DNA from: Parachlorella kessleri
Taxonomy: Eukaryota; Chlorophyta; Trebouxiophyceae; Chlorellales; Chlorellaceae
Assembly: GCA_001598975.1 (NCBI GenBank)
Contig: BBXU01002424.1
Coordinates: forward strand, 1 to 61,903
Length of the DNA stretch: 61,903 nt
Reading direction: 5' to 3'
Shown in pieces: positions 1 to 12,124 of this stretch (positions within the stretch are counted from its first letter, which is position 1; every line of letters starts with the position of its first letter). Below the pieces are notes generated by a model. It made no database searches, was not told where the DNA came from, and saw only the letters and a list, made by a program, of their open reading frames with translations. Both the position numbers and the translations under genes were made by a program.

Positions 1-252
1 GGGGGGAAGAGGTTGGAAAGACATCAGCAGCGGGCATTTCGTCATATGCCTTGCCTTGCTTGTGGGGCTCATGCTTGCCCTCCCCATGATGCGGCCTCTC
101 ATGCCGGCCAGGTGCCGCTGGTGCTGCGTGCTTCCATTTATTTTGTGGTAAGCGGCAGCCATCAGCAGAGCTATTCTGTGTGAGAAGAAGCGGCCACCCA
201 ATGGCACCCCTGCCATCCCTTCACCCACCACAGCACTTCTTGTGTCCACCAG
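1..252 (+). other. upstream intron/unknown 5' part of the first gene
   Basis: This stretch precedes the first exon I can place. It ends in an intron acceptor (CACCAG before 253). A possible exon with a donor after GGCCAG near 110 exists, but no protein-like reading was convincing. The real start of the downstream gene is probably outside the window. Confidence 0.4.
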
Positions 253-3200
253 GTGACGGGGCTGCTGCTGATTGAGAGCCAGAACCGCATGCGGCAGCGC
301 ACCTATGTGGTGGGTCACCACGTGAGGCCCGGCTTCCAGTTCACCCCCATTGTCAAGCACCCCGCCACCACGAGGTATGTGCTCTTGTGTGTGCTGTGCG
401 CGCTGTGCTGCTTCCCCCTGGTCTGTTCTTGGTCCCCGGGTGGGGGTTTGCCAGCACTATAACGCACCTCGCCCGGTTTTGTTATGGCATGCGAGGGGTG
501 GCAAATGTGGGTGGGACTGGTGGTTAGGTTGATGTTTCTAATTACCGGTTCTGTGACCCCTGGAATCCCAAGGGTACCCTGATGGGGGTGACAATACCTG
601 TCCTGCACCCGGTCCAGTCCGTCCAGCTCCGCTCTCACCCCCTGTTCGCATGCCTTGCCACCCATGACATTACCTGTGGTACTGTTAAGGACGCAGCAAT
701 ACCAGCTCCTCCCCCCCCCCCTCCCACCTGCAGGGATCACAAGCCTCGTGTGCGATGGGCTCGCTTCCATGACATCACCCCCGTTGCAGATGCATCTGCC
801 CTGCCCGCCCCGCCGGGCACCCCGCCCCCGTCGGGCGCCGGCCCGGGCGGATTCGGGGAGGCCGCCGCCGCAGAAGCCTTCCTGCAGAGCCGTGAGTCCC
901 TTGTGCCGTGTCGCATTGCTAGGCCCGAGCGAGGGGGGGGATGGGGGCGAATATCGAGTAGCATACAAGCAGTAAAAAGCCTGCAAAGTGCAGGTTGTGC
1001 TTGTGCCTGCCTGCCTGCCTGCCTGCCTGGCCTCCTGGGGGGATGTCAAGAGTTCCCCGTCTGCTTGCAGCTCAGGGAGTCCGTAGGCACAGCGACCGCC
1101 GCCCCTGCACTCCCCACCCTCCCTCAATTCGCTCCTGCTCCTTCCTTCCCAAATGCCTGGACCTGCCACGCAAGGCCCCCACCGCGCTCGCCGCTGCTGT
1201 GTGTGCAGGGGGCCTGTCTGTGGCCCCGGAGTCCCATGCGGGCCAGCGGTCTCAGGAGGACCGTGGGAGGCTGAGAGGGGCCAAGCCCCTGAGGCTGCCA
1301 AGCATCCAGGAGGTGAGAGGAGCGTGTGAACCCAGTCTAGTTTGCCTTGTCTAACCCAGCCTAGGGGCATTTGTGTGGGTAGGTGCATGTAGTGGGGTGG
1401 GGGTGGATGGGTGGGGGTCGTGGTGGTGTGTGTGTGGTGTGTGTGTGTGTGTGTGTGGAGGGGGGTTTGGAGGATTAGGTGGGATCTAATGAAATCGAAT
1501 GCGCATATGAACTTTGTGTGACCAAAGGCAAGCGCCTCATTGCTTGGCGGAGGGCAGCAAATTGAAGGTCCAGGGCCATCCCTTTTTCCTGCCCCCCCCC
1601 ATGTGGCTGTGCCGTCGCTTAGGCTGGTGTGCGGCCCTGGCCAGGGTGCTTTCTTTACGCCTCCTTGGGGCAAACCTTGCAAAGCGCGGCAGTACATTAC
1701 GCCTCGCCAGCCAGCTCACACCCTTGCACCGCCTGCGGTCTCTTCACCGCATAGCAAACTGTGTGTTGCTTGCTTGCTTGTGCCCCCTTTCCAGGGCGAA
1801 GGGAGCACGCCAGGGAGCCGGCTGCCCCAGAGAGACCTGTCGCCTTCCATGTGGCCGGGCCCGCCCCTCACAACCTCCATGGAGGAGCGCAGCGACTTCA
1901 CTGTCACGGCGGCAGACCTGCACCGGTGAGTTGGGGGTGGGTGGGCAGAGAACCTTTAGATTCCCAAGCTAGGCGACCTTCACTGTCACGGCTGCAGGCC
2001 TGCTCCGATGAGCCGGGGGCGGGCGGGCGCCGCTTTGGCTCCGATTTAATCAGGTCTGCGACTGTGGCGCTACTGAAGCGCAGGCAGAGGCCCAGGTGGA
2101 CATGCTCTGGGCTATGCTGGACCCTAGGCTTCTGGGGTGGTAGAGGGGGTGTTGAATGTGTCAAGGCAACAGTGGTGGGGACTACACTGGAAGGTGTACT
2201 GTGACACATGCAAGCACTTGCACAGTGTGTGGTCCCCCTGCTATTACCCGTTGTCTTCCCAACAAAGAACCACCACCCACCATAGCCTGTGCGCATCAGT
2301 GGCCAATCTGAGCTCCCAGCCTCCTCCGCTTCCAAATCGCAGCTGTCCCCCTCCAGCTGAGGATCTGATTCAGAGGTTCCCTGTGGCGACCGCAGGTATG
2401 CCGCCACCATGGGCCCCAGCGGGGATGCCACCCTGATGCACGGCATGGCCCGCCCCCGGAGGCCCCCCCTCCCCACCGCCTCCTTCTTCCAGCCCTCCCC
2501 TCGCGGCCCGCCCCCTCTCCCCTCCTTCGGCCGTAACCACCAGCAGCAGCAGCAGCAGTCCCCGCCTCAGATCAGGCCTGAGGCGGCCTTCAGGCCAGGT
2601 GCCGCAGCCACAGGGCACGCGTCAGTTACCCAAGCACAGAGTCCGGCAGCAGCCCCCGCAGCGGGCAGCAGGGGGCTGGGCGGCATCAGTGCAGCAACCC
2701 CTACTGCTGCTGGCGGTGGTGGTAGTGAAGTGGGTAGTGGTGGTAGTGAAGTGAGTAGTGGTGGAGCGGGTGGTGGCGGGGCACCTCCCCACGAGGCAGT
2801 CAACCATGTGTGGCAGGAAGGGGGCTTTGTGGAAGCTGGGGCAGGACAGCCGCCGAATGGCGGCGGAGGGGACGGGCGTGAAGGCGGGGGCCGGGTGGGG
2901 GGCTGGCTGGAGACCATGCCCTCAACGATTGAGGACCCACCTGATGAGAGCTTGGACAGGTGGGGCGGGGGTTTTGGGCTCTGTTGTGCATAAAAACGTA
3001 GTGGAGGCAACCGGGCTTGCCTTGTCTTGCCCGGCAGGCGTGACACCTCGCGAGTTCTACTTCCAGCAGGAGCCGCCTCTTAACTTGGTGCAACACGGAC
3101 TGGCAACCTCTGCGCACTATGACTGCTTTGCAGGTATGCTGCCTCGGTGGGCGACCTCACCAACTTTGAGTCGGCCTGGTCTGCCGAGCCTGGCGAGCCA

Positions 3201-4453
3201 TCCCTGGCTAGCTTTGCCGCCAGCCGGCAAGCTTCGCTGCAGCAGCAGGCAGAGCCCCCATCGCCACCTCTGGAGCAGCAGCAGCAGCCGCTGCCGCCGC
3301 CGCAGTGGTCAGAGTCGCGGCAGCGAGAGCGAGCGGGTGAAGAGCAGTACAGATTGCAACCCGGCGGTGGGTGGGACCAGCAGGGTGCAGGAGCTAAGAG
3401 TGACGGGGATGCCGCAGCAGGGCTGGCCGGTGGTACCGGCGCGGCTGACGGCAGCAGCAGCGGTGGTGACGCCGGCAGCGGTGGGCGGGGCATTAGTCGA
3501 AATGGCGGCAGCCCCAGCTCACCGCCACCGCCGCAGCAGCGTGAGCAGCAGCAGGGGTGGGGGCAGCATTGGCAGCAGCAGGCGGTGGGGGGCAGGAGCC
3601 CGCCCCCTGCCGGCCCCGCCTTGGGCCGTCACTCGGCTCCTGCCGCAGGCCGCCCTCCCAGGCATGGAGGCGGCCCACAGACAGCTGCAGCAGGGGAGGG
3701 GGCCGCCGAGCGGCTGCTGTCCTTCCAGGGGCCTCTCCAGCAGCAGCAGCAGCAGCAGCGGCCGGGGGAAGGGGAGGGGGGACATGAGGGCAACGACCGG
3801 CCCCACTCCCAGCCCATACCCTTCAGGCAAGTCACCACCGTGTGTCTGGGCTAGAGTAGGCATGTCTCTATTCGTGTAGCTTGGGCGGGGTGGTGGCCCC
3901 TGCTGAGTAGGGGTGGCGCCCCACTGTCTCGTTACTTCTTGGAACTGCCTGCGGCTGCTTTGTACCCGTTCTGTGGCCTCATGCCAGCAACTCTGCCCGC
4001 ATGTGGCACATCTTTGCTGTGGTGACAAGGCTGGAGTGCACCCCGGCGGCGCAGCTGCTATGGCTTACGGCAACGACCAATCTGTGGAGCCCCTCAAGCC
4101 CAAGCGTCTCTCACCTGCTTAACAGGGAGTTCCTGGCACCCCCACTTTCTTAGCAGCCAAGGTACCTCACGCCCTGCCTCAAGTTGGTCCATGTGTGTGC
4201 ATGCAGGCCGTCTGACTGGGGCCGAGCCAGGTCCCTGGGCAACCTCTTCCGCCTGGGGGGCACCGAAAGCAATGAGGACGTGCTGGCCCTGAAAGAGAGT
4301 GTGAAAGAGGATGCAGGCATCTTCGACTCGGAGTCGGAGCCGGGGGGGAGCGCCCATGGGGGTGCCCTGATGGGCCCGGGGGGCCGGGGGGTGGGGGGGT
4401 ATCAGGAGGAAAGCAGTGCACCTTCCAATGGCAGCCAGCGGGTGCTGGACTGA
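253..4453 (+). CDS. unidentified low-complexity protein, 5'-truncated, 7 exons visible
   Basis: The visible exons are 253-374, 734-891, 1209-1312, 1795-1925, 2396-2959, 3134-3826 and 4207-4453. All junction phases agree, giving 672 residues ending at TGA 4453. The first visible exon looks folded (GLLLIESQNRMRQRTYVVGH...). The rest is largely disordered: Gly/Ser-, Pro- and Gln-rich, with several poly-Q runs (2540-2557, 3241-3300, 3738-3758). Two consecutive exons begin with near-identical residues (RYAATMG and RYAASVG). The C-terminal exon is acidic and more conserved in appearance (RSLGNLFRLGG, then a DSESEP stretch). The sixth intron begins with GC rather than GT. I do not recognise the family. 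A scaffold or regulatory protein with long disordered arms would fit the composition, but that is only inference. Confidence 0.6.
1421..1458. repeat. GT-dinucleotide microsatellite
   Basis: A run of GT/GGT dinucleotides lies in the third intron of the first gene. It is the longest simple dinucleotide tract in that gene and has no evident coding role. Confidence 0.85.
3827..3832 (+). other. GC-type splice donor (GCAAGT)
   Basis: The exon ends CCCTTCAG and the intron begins GCAAGT. Joining to the acceptor before 4207 preserves phase and makes the peptide PIPFR-PSDWGR. No GT donor nearby gives an open frame, so a GC-AG intron is the simplest reading. Confidence 0.65.
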
Positions 4454-5029
4454 CTGGCCATTGCAGCTGGTGGTTGCCAGTCTGCAGCTCTGCACTGCTA
4501 GAACGGAGTGAAAGCCCTTCGGAAGGGTTTTCTTTTCTGACTGCTAGGCCCCCGTGCAGGTCAAGGTATACAACATCATGACAACATGATGGAATGCTTG
4601 TGCATCTAGGCAGGTGGTGGACATTATGTCCTCTGAGACCAAGGCCTTTGCCCCGGGGTGCTACTGCAGAAGTCTGAATGGGACCCCAGATGGGTGTGTT
4701 GCTGGTGGCCGGTAGTGCGCTTGAGAGTTGCCTGTAGTGAGGGCAGAACCGCACCGACATGGCTGGATGCAAGTATGCTGTGGCCACTTGTGGGTCTTGC
4801 CTGGGTGCTGATTAGTGGGTTGCTGCCTCTTCCCCATCCCCCCCCCTCGGCCTACTTAGGGGGAAGGTTTTTGTGTCCTTTGAGAGGTTAGTGGTGCACC
4901 GTATATATGCTCAAGGCGGGTAATGTGCACCAGCTGTAGTTCGTGACATATTAGGGAGGTCCCTCTCGCCTCTTGAGTGGCAGTGATGAACGTCTTTGAT
5001 CCTTATATAGCACAGGCTGCTTAATTTAT

Positions 5030-5034
5030 TTACA
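5030..5034 (-). terminator. candidate TGTAA polyadenylation signal for the MUT9-like kinase
   Basis: TTACA on the plus strand is TGTAA on the minus strand, about 770 bp past the stop at 5807. I saw no closer minus-strand TGTAA. Confidence 0.4.
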
Positions 5035-5115
5035 GTCAGGTTCAACGTTGTCTGTCATAGGCCAGGCCCAGGACTAGGGAAGCACTGATGCCGCAGCTCT
5101 TGCGAGTGCCTGAGC

Positions 5116-5120
5116 TGTAA
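5116..5120 (+). terminator. candidate TGTAA polyadenylation signal for the first gene
   Basis: TGTAA about 660 bp beyond the stop at 4453, in the context GAGCTGTAAGG. It lies beyond the minus-strand signal at 5030, which predicts overlapping antisense 3' ends. Confidence 0.4.
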
Positions 5121-5806
5121 GGAACAAGAAAAAACATAGCGAGAGTCAGCGCATCAGGCCTCCCTGCCTGCGGCGTACTGTCCGCTAAGCAGACGTACCA
5201 AGAAATACACCAAACAGAGAGGCAGCTCGTCCCACAACCACATCGTCAGCCAGTCCAGGGGCTCGCACATGCCCCGTGTACGCAGAACCTGCAGTAATCC
5301 CCCTCCAGTTCCAGGAACACACACTGCCAGCACAGCGGAGGCAGATCGGGTCACTGGTCTGCTGCCTGGCGCCCTCCTGGGCCTAGCAGGACGCTTCTGC
5401 TAACTCGTCATGCGTGTCGCTGTCAGCAAGCCCACCGCTCAAAGCACTCTCAATGGTAGATGTCAGATGTCAACAAGTGGGCTCACCACCGTTATTGGCT
5501 GATGCCGTTAATACAAAGCTGCCACAACACTATTGCACCCACACTTGAGGCCCGCACGTGCACCGGGTGTGCCCAAACCAAGGTGAGCAGGGCAGGGTCA
5601 GCAATCAGTCACTGCCCAAGGCAGCTGTTGCGACGGACAGCAAAAGCAGCCTCCCTGGTCAACCCTCTGGTCAGAGCGACCGCAATAGCAGTGGTTGGCG
5701 GCAGTGGTTGCCATGGTTGCGCCCCCGTCAGCGCATGGCCTGCCGGTCACCAGAGGCCCGTCTGCCGGTAGTTGCAAGGTGGCTGAAAGCTTCCCTTGAG
5801 GTGCCA

Positions 5807-8800
5807 TTAGCTCACGGTCCTGCCGTAAGCCACCCCAACTATGTACAGATTCTTGGCCCACTTCTCCTGCAGGAAGCGGGCGCAGCGCAGCAGAGGTGAC
5901 GGCTTGTGGGTGTCTAGCTGTCCCTGCACTTTCTGTAATTCCTGTGGGAGCACGAGGCAAGGTGGCAAGGCAGACTGGGCACTTGTCAGGTGTAACCAGG
6001 CAGCTGGGGTGGCGCAGCCTATGAAAGCCTCAAACCTGGGATCAGGCTTGCACCTCGCAGACATAGTACCTCGCAAACATCGTATCTTTCACACAAGCGC
6101 CGGCCAGAAGGGGCAAGCTTCTCTAAGCGTTTAGGTGTACCGCCCCTCGGCTCAGCCACCAGTCCCCAACCAACCACCGTCTCCACCCTCCTGCAGCCCA
6201 TGCCACAATCACAAGCAACACACACCTTGACATGTGTGGAGGGGAAGGCCGAGGTCCTCAGCGTTTCCTGGGTCTCGTCCATGGGCCGCCGCTTTGGCAC
6301 GCTGAGCACAAAGGCCGCCTGGTCCGGCGTGGCGGCGCAGGACGTGATCCGATACCCCGCATCCCACCGCCGGTGGATCCCCTCGCTGGGGTACTGGAAG
6401 TCCAGCTCCACGCACTGCAGTGGCATCCACATGGACATGGTATCAGATGCACGGGAATCTGCCAGCTATCCACAAACAAGCTTGCGACCCCTTAACTTAC
6501 AGGCGACCCAGGGTCAAGCCCACCCCTTGCAGCAGTGTGGCAGCAAAATGATTGGCACACAGTCTCCCAAGTGGCCTGGACGACCGTAACCTCGAGCTGG
6601 CAGCACACGTCCCACTGCTTGATTCCTGCCCCTGGACAATGCGCCGGCCAATGGGATAGCTGGCAAGGGCCCCCCGCCCCGCCGGGCGTGTGCACGGACC
6701 CTAAGCTGACCCCGTATGCTCCTGAACAGCCACCAGCAGGCAGCCGGTACCATGAGGGGGGTCCATTGCCATGAGCACTTGTCGCCCCTCGTACAGCCAC
6801 CAGTACACACAGCTGAGAGTAAGAAGGCAGATTCCACCCCCCGCACCTGGTCCACGAACCCCGTGCTGCGGCTCATAACCCAGCAGATACCATAAGAATC
6901 CACTCCCCGCACCTGGTCCACGAACCCCGCGCTGCGGCTAATGACCAGTAGGCAGCAGATACCATAAGAATCCATCCCCCGCACCTGGTCCACGAAGCCC
7001 GCGTTGCGGCTCATGACCACCGCCCAGCGCGTGTGGCTGGTGGCCATGGCGGTCACGAAGAAGCCCTCCTTCCACTTCTTGTTGATCCACTTGAAGGGGA
7101 AGGAGTCGGACACCTTGTAGCTCTGCTGCGTGTAGGGCGTGCCCTTGGACATCACCACCAGGCTGTTGCCCGTGTTGGACCCTGCGCAACAACTAGTCCC
7201 AGCCATCATTTTCAAGGGGGCCCTGGGGTGCAGTTTCCAGCCCGAAGGCCCGGATTGGTTGGGTTCCTAATTGGTGCTTCTGTAGGAGCTGCTGCACAGG
7301 ATAGGAGGCCTGGGGCCCAGCTTGAAAATGTTCCTCACCACCCGTGTGAGTGCAAACTGCACGCGCACAATCGCCCAGCCTGGCAACCAAGACAACTGTT
7401 TGGCGAGGTAAGCTTGGTGTCAAGCACCAAGTCTTGCTAGCCCGCACAGACTGCAGCACCACCCCCATCTGCACACTGATGCGCAGGTTGCGTAAGAAGT
7501 GCAGCCCCACCGACCTGCCATGGCCGTGATGTAGAAGCCCTCCTCCCACTTCTCCATAATCCAGTCCTTGGGCAGGAACTGCTGGCTCAGCTCGTATACC
7601 TGTGGGCACACAGGAAGGAATAACAGCTGGCTCAGCTGGTAGACTCATGGACACGAGCACATGGGGAAGCACAGGTGATACTTAACACATTAGAGGGAGG
7701 TGGGAGGGGGAGGGGGAAGTCAACACAGAGCAGGACAGTAAGACCACCACCACTATCACAAGCACCCTGCATCCCTAGGCGGTCGTATGAGATAGGTAGA
7801 CCTCCAAGGCCGGGGCAGCATGCACTGGCTGATATGCATATACGCAGGAGCAAAGGACGGAGCAGGGATGGACGCCACAACCTGCTAGATTAGGTAGCAT
7901 CAACCATGTCATACAATTGGTCCGCCATCCAGTTCAAAAGGTATCGGCCACCTGCTGCTGGAATCCGGTGCCGGCATCCATGATGAGCGCCCACAGGTCC
8001 TGGCAGCAGGCCACCGAGGAGATGTAGAGCCCATCGTCGTTGCCCTTCTCCACGTGCTGCTGCACACGGTTGTTGGCCACGTTGTAGTGGTACCTGCTCT
8101 CTCATAAGGAAGGCGCGTGGTTGAGCAGTAGTGAGGAAGGGCGGTCGATGCTCCAGGCCCCTGAGGCTAGGAAAAGTGCTCCTGTGGCCATCACGTCTCC
8201 TATAGTATTCTTCCCAGCCAGCAGCGAGCAGCAGAGCAAGCACGACAGCAAGCAATCCGGGCCTCCTCAGTGACCCACCAAAAGCCCTGGGCATTGCTCG
8301 CCCACAGGAGCCAGCCACCCAATGTGCTACAACATAGAGCCCACGTAGGCAGGCATTCTCAATCAGGCCAACGTTCTTGGGACAAAAAGCTCTGGTAGGC
8401 AGCCCTCTCCACTCAGGCCAAAGCCGCCCGGTCTCACCGCTGCTTCATGGGCCGGTGCGCGTTGTACACGGTGATCCACTGCATGGCTGGCAGCCCCATG
8501 CGTATGCGCTTCTTGGCCACCGGCATCTCCAGGTCCTCGTCGGCCTCCCCCTCGCGCTTGCGCTTCTGGCCCGCCTGCAGGGCAGTGCCGGCAGGGCAGC
8601 TTGCTTGGGAGGTGTGCACACACCCCGCTAGCCAGCCAGCACGGAGCGCACGCACCGGGCAGCTCCAGGTCCTCCCCCGGGCAGAGCCCCACCGGCCTGC
8701 ACCTTCTGATGGGTCTCTTCACTCCTGATATGTCTGTGGTTGCAGGCCACAGCACATGAGGAGCCTATGGCTTGTTCAACCTGGCCTACACTTTTAAGCT

Positions 8801-11800
8801 ACAATCTTCCGTCATGACCAGAGAGACACGCACCCGCCTCCTTGCTGCCCCATGACGGCAAGTGCGCCCAAACGTCCCCAACCCCACACCACACCATGAT
8901 GAACTCACACTCTCTTTGCCAGACAAGAATACAGCAACCATGACTCACCCGCGCCTCCATGCTGTCCGTGATGATCGGCCGCTCTGGCTGCGGCCCACAC
9001 AGCGGTTCAAACAGCGCCATCATGGCACCGTACTTGGGCTCCTACAGCAGCGAACTCGCCCTGCTGCAGTGAGTGCACTCCTCCAATACCGATGGCATAT
9101 AGCGCAGTCTGTAAGGACCAACCACTTGGTCCGACAGTAGAAACCCAATACACATCCCACCATTTGATGTACGTCAGCGGTATTCAATACTTGTGCAAGT
9201 GAACCAGTGTGTGTGCAGTCTTTAGGATGCTGCTGGACACCGGAAACTTGCAAATTCACTCCACCAAACGTCCCAACGCTGCTTAGGGTCCCTACCCCCG
9301 TTCAACAATCAACATGCTGGCTGGCTGGAATTCTGCTGGCGTGACCAGAAGTGCATCACAGTTGCTTGATTGGCTGGGTTGCGCACTCCTCTCACTGGGA
9401 AGGTGTCACTGTCGCTGCTACAGTAGTTCAGGTGAGCTTGCTCAGTATCTGCAACCCACCAACTCCCCTGCATAACAGACGGGACGCAAACATGCAACGA
9501 TCACAAGTTGCTGGCGAACTGATGTGCCAGCCAGCTGCCAGCCTGGGCCCCTGCACCACGCGCACCTCGTCAAACTTGAGGTTGACTACGGCCTCCGTAA
9601 ATTGCCGGAAGGGCGCAGGCGTGTAGCGGCACAGCAGCTCGGGCGAGGTGGCCATCTTCTTTTTGCACACCAGGAACCCCTTGTTATCCCCCTGCAGCAC
9701 AGCATGGCGCAGTCAACATGCTGGCTCAACAACCTCATCGCACGCCATAAGGTTGGCACTGCCGCGCCCTAGAGCCAAGCAAAGCCGCATGCCAGTGTGC
9801 CCAAGTACCTGCCCTGGCTAGGGGCCCAGTACCGCCAATAGCAGGCCAAGCATGGCTGCACAGCTTGCCTATGTGACGCGTTGACTTGATACCCCTCCCT
9901 CCCATATCCTCTCCCGCCGCACCTGGTAGCCCTGCCATGGCAGCCGGCCCCGTAGCAGGAACAGCAGCGTGTAAGCCAGGGACTCCAGGTCGTCTCTCCG
10001 GCTGGCGGTACGCCCCAGGTGGGCATGCACGCTGGCGTACCGCACCGTGCCGCGGAAGACGTCCGGCCGCTGGTCGTACTCCACATGCGTACCGCACACC
10101 TGCACCATGGGAAAGCGCGGCGGCTGGCTGCTCAGCGCTTACGGCGAGCGGCCAGCCAGGGTCCCAGAACTGATAGCTGCTCTAACTCAACTTGCGTGAA
10201 CCAACTTCTGGGCTCCCTGCGTCACTCCTGGGCCCCCAACCACCAGCTTATCCTTCTCGCTATCAGCTCTTGACCGCCCCGTAGTGCAACCAGCGAACTA
10301 CCCCCCAGGCGCACATACACGACCAAGAACCGCGTGGCGCCCCTCCCCACCAACAATGCACCTCGAGCGCATCGCCACACACAGCCCCTCCAACACCCAA
10401 ACAATACCAACCGCCCAGAGGCCACTCTCCAGCAAGCGCCCGCCCACGCACCGCATCTTTCCACCGCGTGGCCAGCCCTAGGTCCACCAGGTACAGCCGC
10501 TTCTCGTTGCTGCTGGTGGGCGCTCCCAGCAGGAAGTTCTCCGGCTTGACGTCCCCGTGAACAAACCCCTTGGCGTGCAGCCGCTCCAGGATCGCCACGC
10601 TCTCCACTGCTATGCAGGCTACCATCTCCTGGCTCATGACCTGGCCCTGGGCGTTCCACACGTCCCAGAGGCTGGGCCCCAGGCAGTCCATAACCTGCAG
10701 ACATGCCACTTTCCCTGCACTCAGACAGGCCTGACACCGACACCAGTACTGATACTGACTGTCAGGAGGCTAGATTGACTCATCCTAGCTGGCAGGGGGC
10801 AGCAGGCTGGCCGGATACGGCAGTATTGCCTGCTGCAAGGATACCAACTGCTGCGCTTCGCCCTTCATGGGCACGCTGGACCCCTCCTGCCTTGAAAAGC
10901 ACAGGCGACAGCTCATGACAAAGCTCTTCCGCTGTACTGGCCCCAGACGCCAGCCCATGCAGGTGGCGCGAGCTGTCCGTGCCAGGCTGCACCGTGCCAG
11001 GGAGGCTGGGCTTCACAAAATCGCTCCGCTGCCTTGCTGGCTACCAGCTGAGTAAACTGCTTACACAACTGAAGCCCGCCGTCCGTTACGCCACTACTGG
11101 CCTGTGAGCCCTGGAGCAGTACTGACACTACTGACAGACAGCAGGGAAGAGGCGCACCATGATGTAGAAGTCCCCTTGCCGGCCCTTGTAATGCACCTTG
11201 GGCACGCCAGGCACATTACCCAGCGCCCTACAGCACAAACACAAGCAAAACACTGCTTACGCCACACAGACCCCTGCCTGACATCCAAGCTCATTTTCAG
11301 ATCCTCCGAGCAGGCTGACAGTCCTACAGCCAGCGTGACATAAGCCACATAACCTGCAACACCCGCTGCCGTGGTCTCCTGCGCTGACGCTCGCGCGGCA
11401 GGAAAGGCACTCACCCGTACACCGACCACTCATATGGCGGCCCATAGTTGCAGCCTTTGCTGCTGCGATGCTCAAACTTGAGGGCCACCTGCGAGAAAAG
11501 GGCCAATATACACTGAGTCTCTGTAGGCCGTGCATCCAGCTATACGACAGATGTCAGCCCACAGTCGGTGCCATCCCCACGCAGCTTACACAATACCAAC
11601 TGCAGAGGTCCTGCAGTTGTTGCTAGAAAGGGCTTGCACTTGTTGCCGGCGACCACCAGGTAAGGAATGTACAGTGGCAGCGCTTTGCCGCGCACTCGCT
11701 TTCTTGTCCCCTGTGCCCACCTCCCACACACCTGGTTGGCGTTTGCGCCGTCCCGGTCAGTCGTAGGCTGTGCTCGCTTGCCGAGATACACCTGCCCAAA

Positions 11801-12124
11801 GCCTCCCTTGCCGAGCTTTTTGTCTACGATATACACCGGACTGCCGCCCACTTGCACCTGCAGCGATGGCCCATACCTCTCGGGCTATTGTATGTGTCGT
11901 AGTCCGCGGCCTTGAGAAGCAGGCCTGCTGCAAGGTTCGAGGCTTCACACGCCATCTGACAAACTAGTGCCACTTCTAATACTGCAAAGCACTGACGAGC
12001 AGCATGACACAGAGCTTAGCTGCACTGGCAGGCAACGGGGCGATGATGGGACGCACACCTTGTCCGGCACCGGGACTGTTGAGGCATCCTCCTTCTTCTC
12101 CGGCTCCTTCTCTCCATCTGCCAT
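5807..12124 (-). CDS. MUT9: MUT9-like protein kinase (plant/algal casein kinase 1 family), 594 aa
   Basis: A serine/threonine kinase of the green-lineage MUT9/MLK/PPK group, which phosphorylates H3 Thr3 in Chlamydomonas and targets clock and light-signalling proteins in Arabidopsis. The 14 exons are 12124-12059, 11857-11732, 11488-11415, 11227-11158, 10694-10452, 10099-9923, 9691-9566, 9041-8949, 8574-8438, 8093-7952, 7599-7515, 7181-6985, 6414-6226 and 5866-5807; all are in phase. The Gly-rich loop ([13 protein letters not shown]) is at about residue 37, the ATP lysine (VALKFEHR) at 68, the catalytic loop ([12 protein letters not shown]) at about 158, and the DFG equivalent is DLG at about 183. 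The family-specific C-terminal half is complete: [27 protein letters not shown], and EKWAKNLYI near the end. The start ATG is followed by a short acidic/basic leader. The gene is probably head-to-head with the KDM3 gene across a 3.6-kb gap. I know the family motifs from memory; orthology to MUT9 itself is inferred. Confidence 0.95.
6841..7015 (-). repeat. three tandem copies of a splice-donor junction in the MUT9-like gene
   Basis: The 3' end of exon 12 plus its donor (reading SRNAGFVDQ then GTGCGG) recurs twice further into the intron. The repeated block starts at 6979 (used copy), 6907 and 6841, so the spacings are 72 and 66 bp. The extra copies read SRSAGFVDQ and SRSTGFVDQ, each followed again by GTGCGG. 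Both spacings are multiples of three and the frame stays open through all copies, so each decoy donor could give an in-frame longer isoform. Confidence 0.9.

Larger units (their letters stand above)
4454..5806. other. convergent 3' untranslated region shared by two genes
   Basis: This stretch lies between the stop of the plus-strand gene (4453) and the stop of the minus-strand kinase gene (5807). ORFs here are short and lack protein-like character. It contains one TGTAA on each strand, placed so that the two transcripts would overlap at their ends. Confidence 0.55.

Noticed and set aside
315..1697. 460-codon minus-strand ORF
   Set aside because: It opposes well-phased exons of the plus-strand gene, crosses its introns and simple repeats (poly-His from the GT tract), and has no domain-like content. 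It is an effect of high GC.
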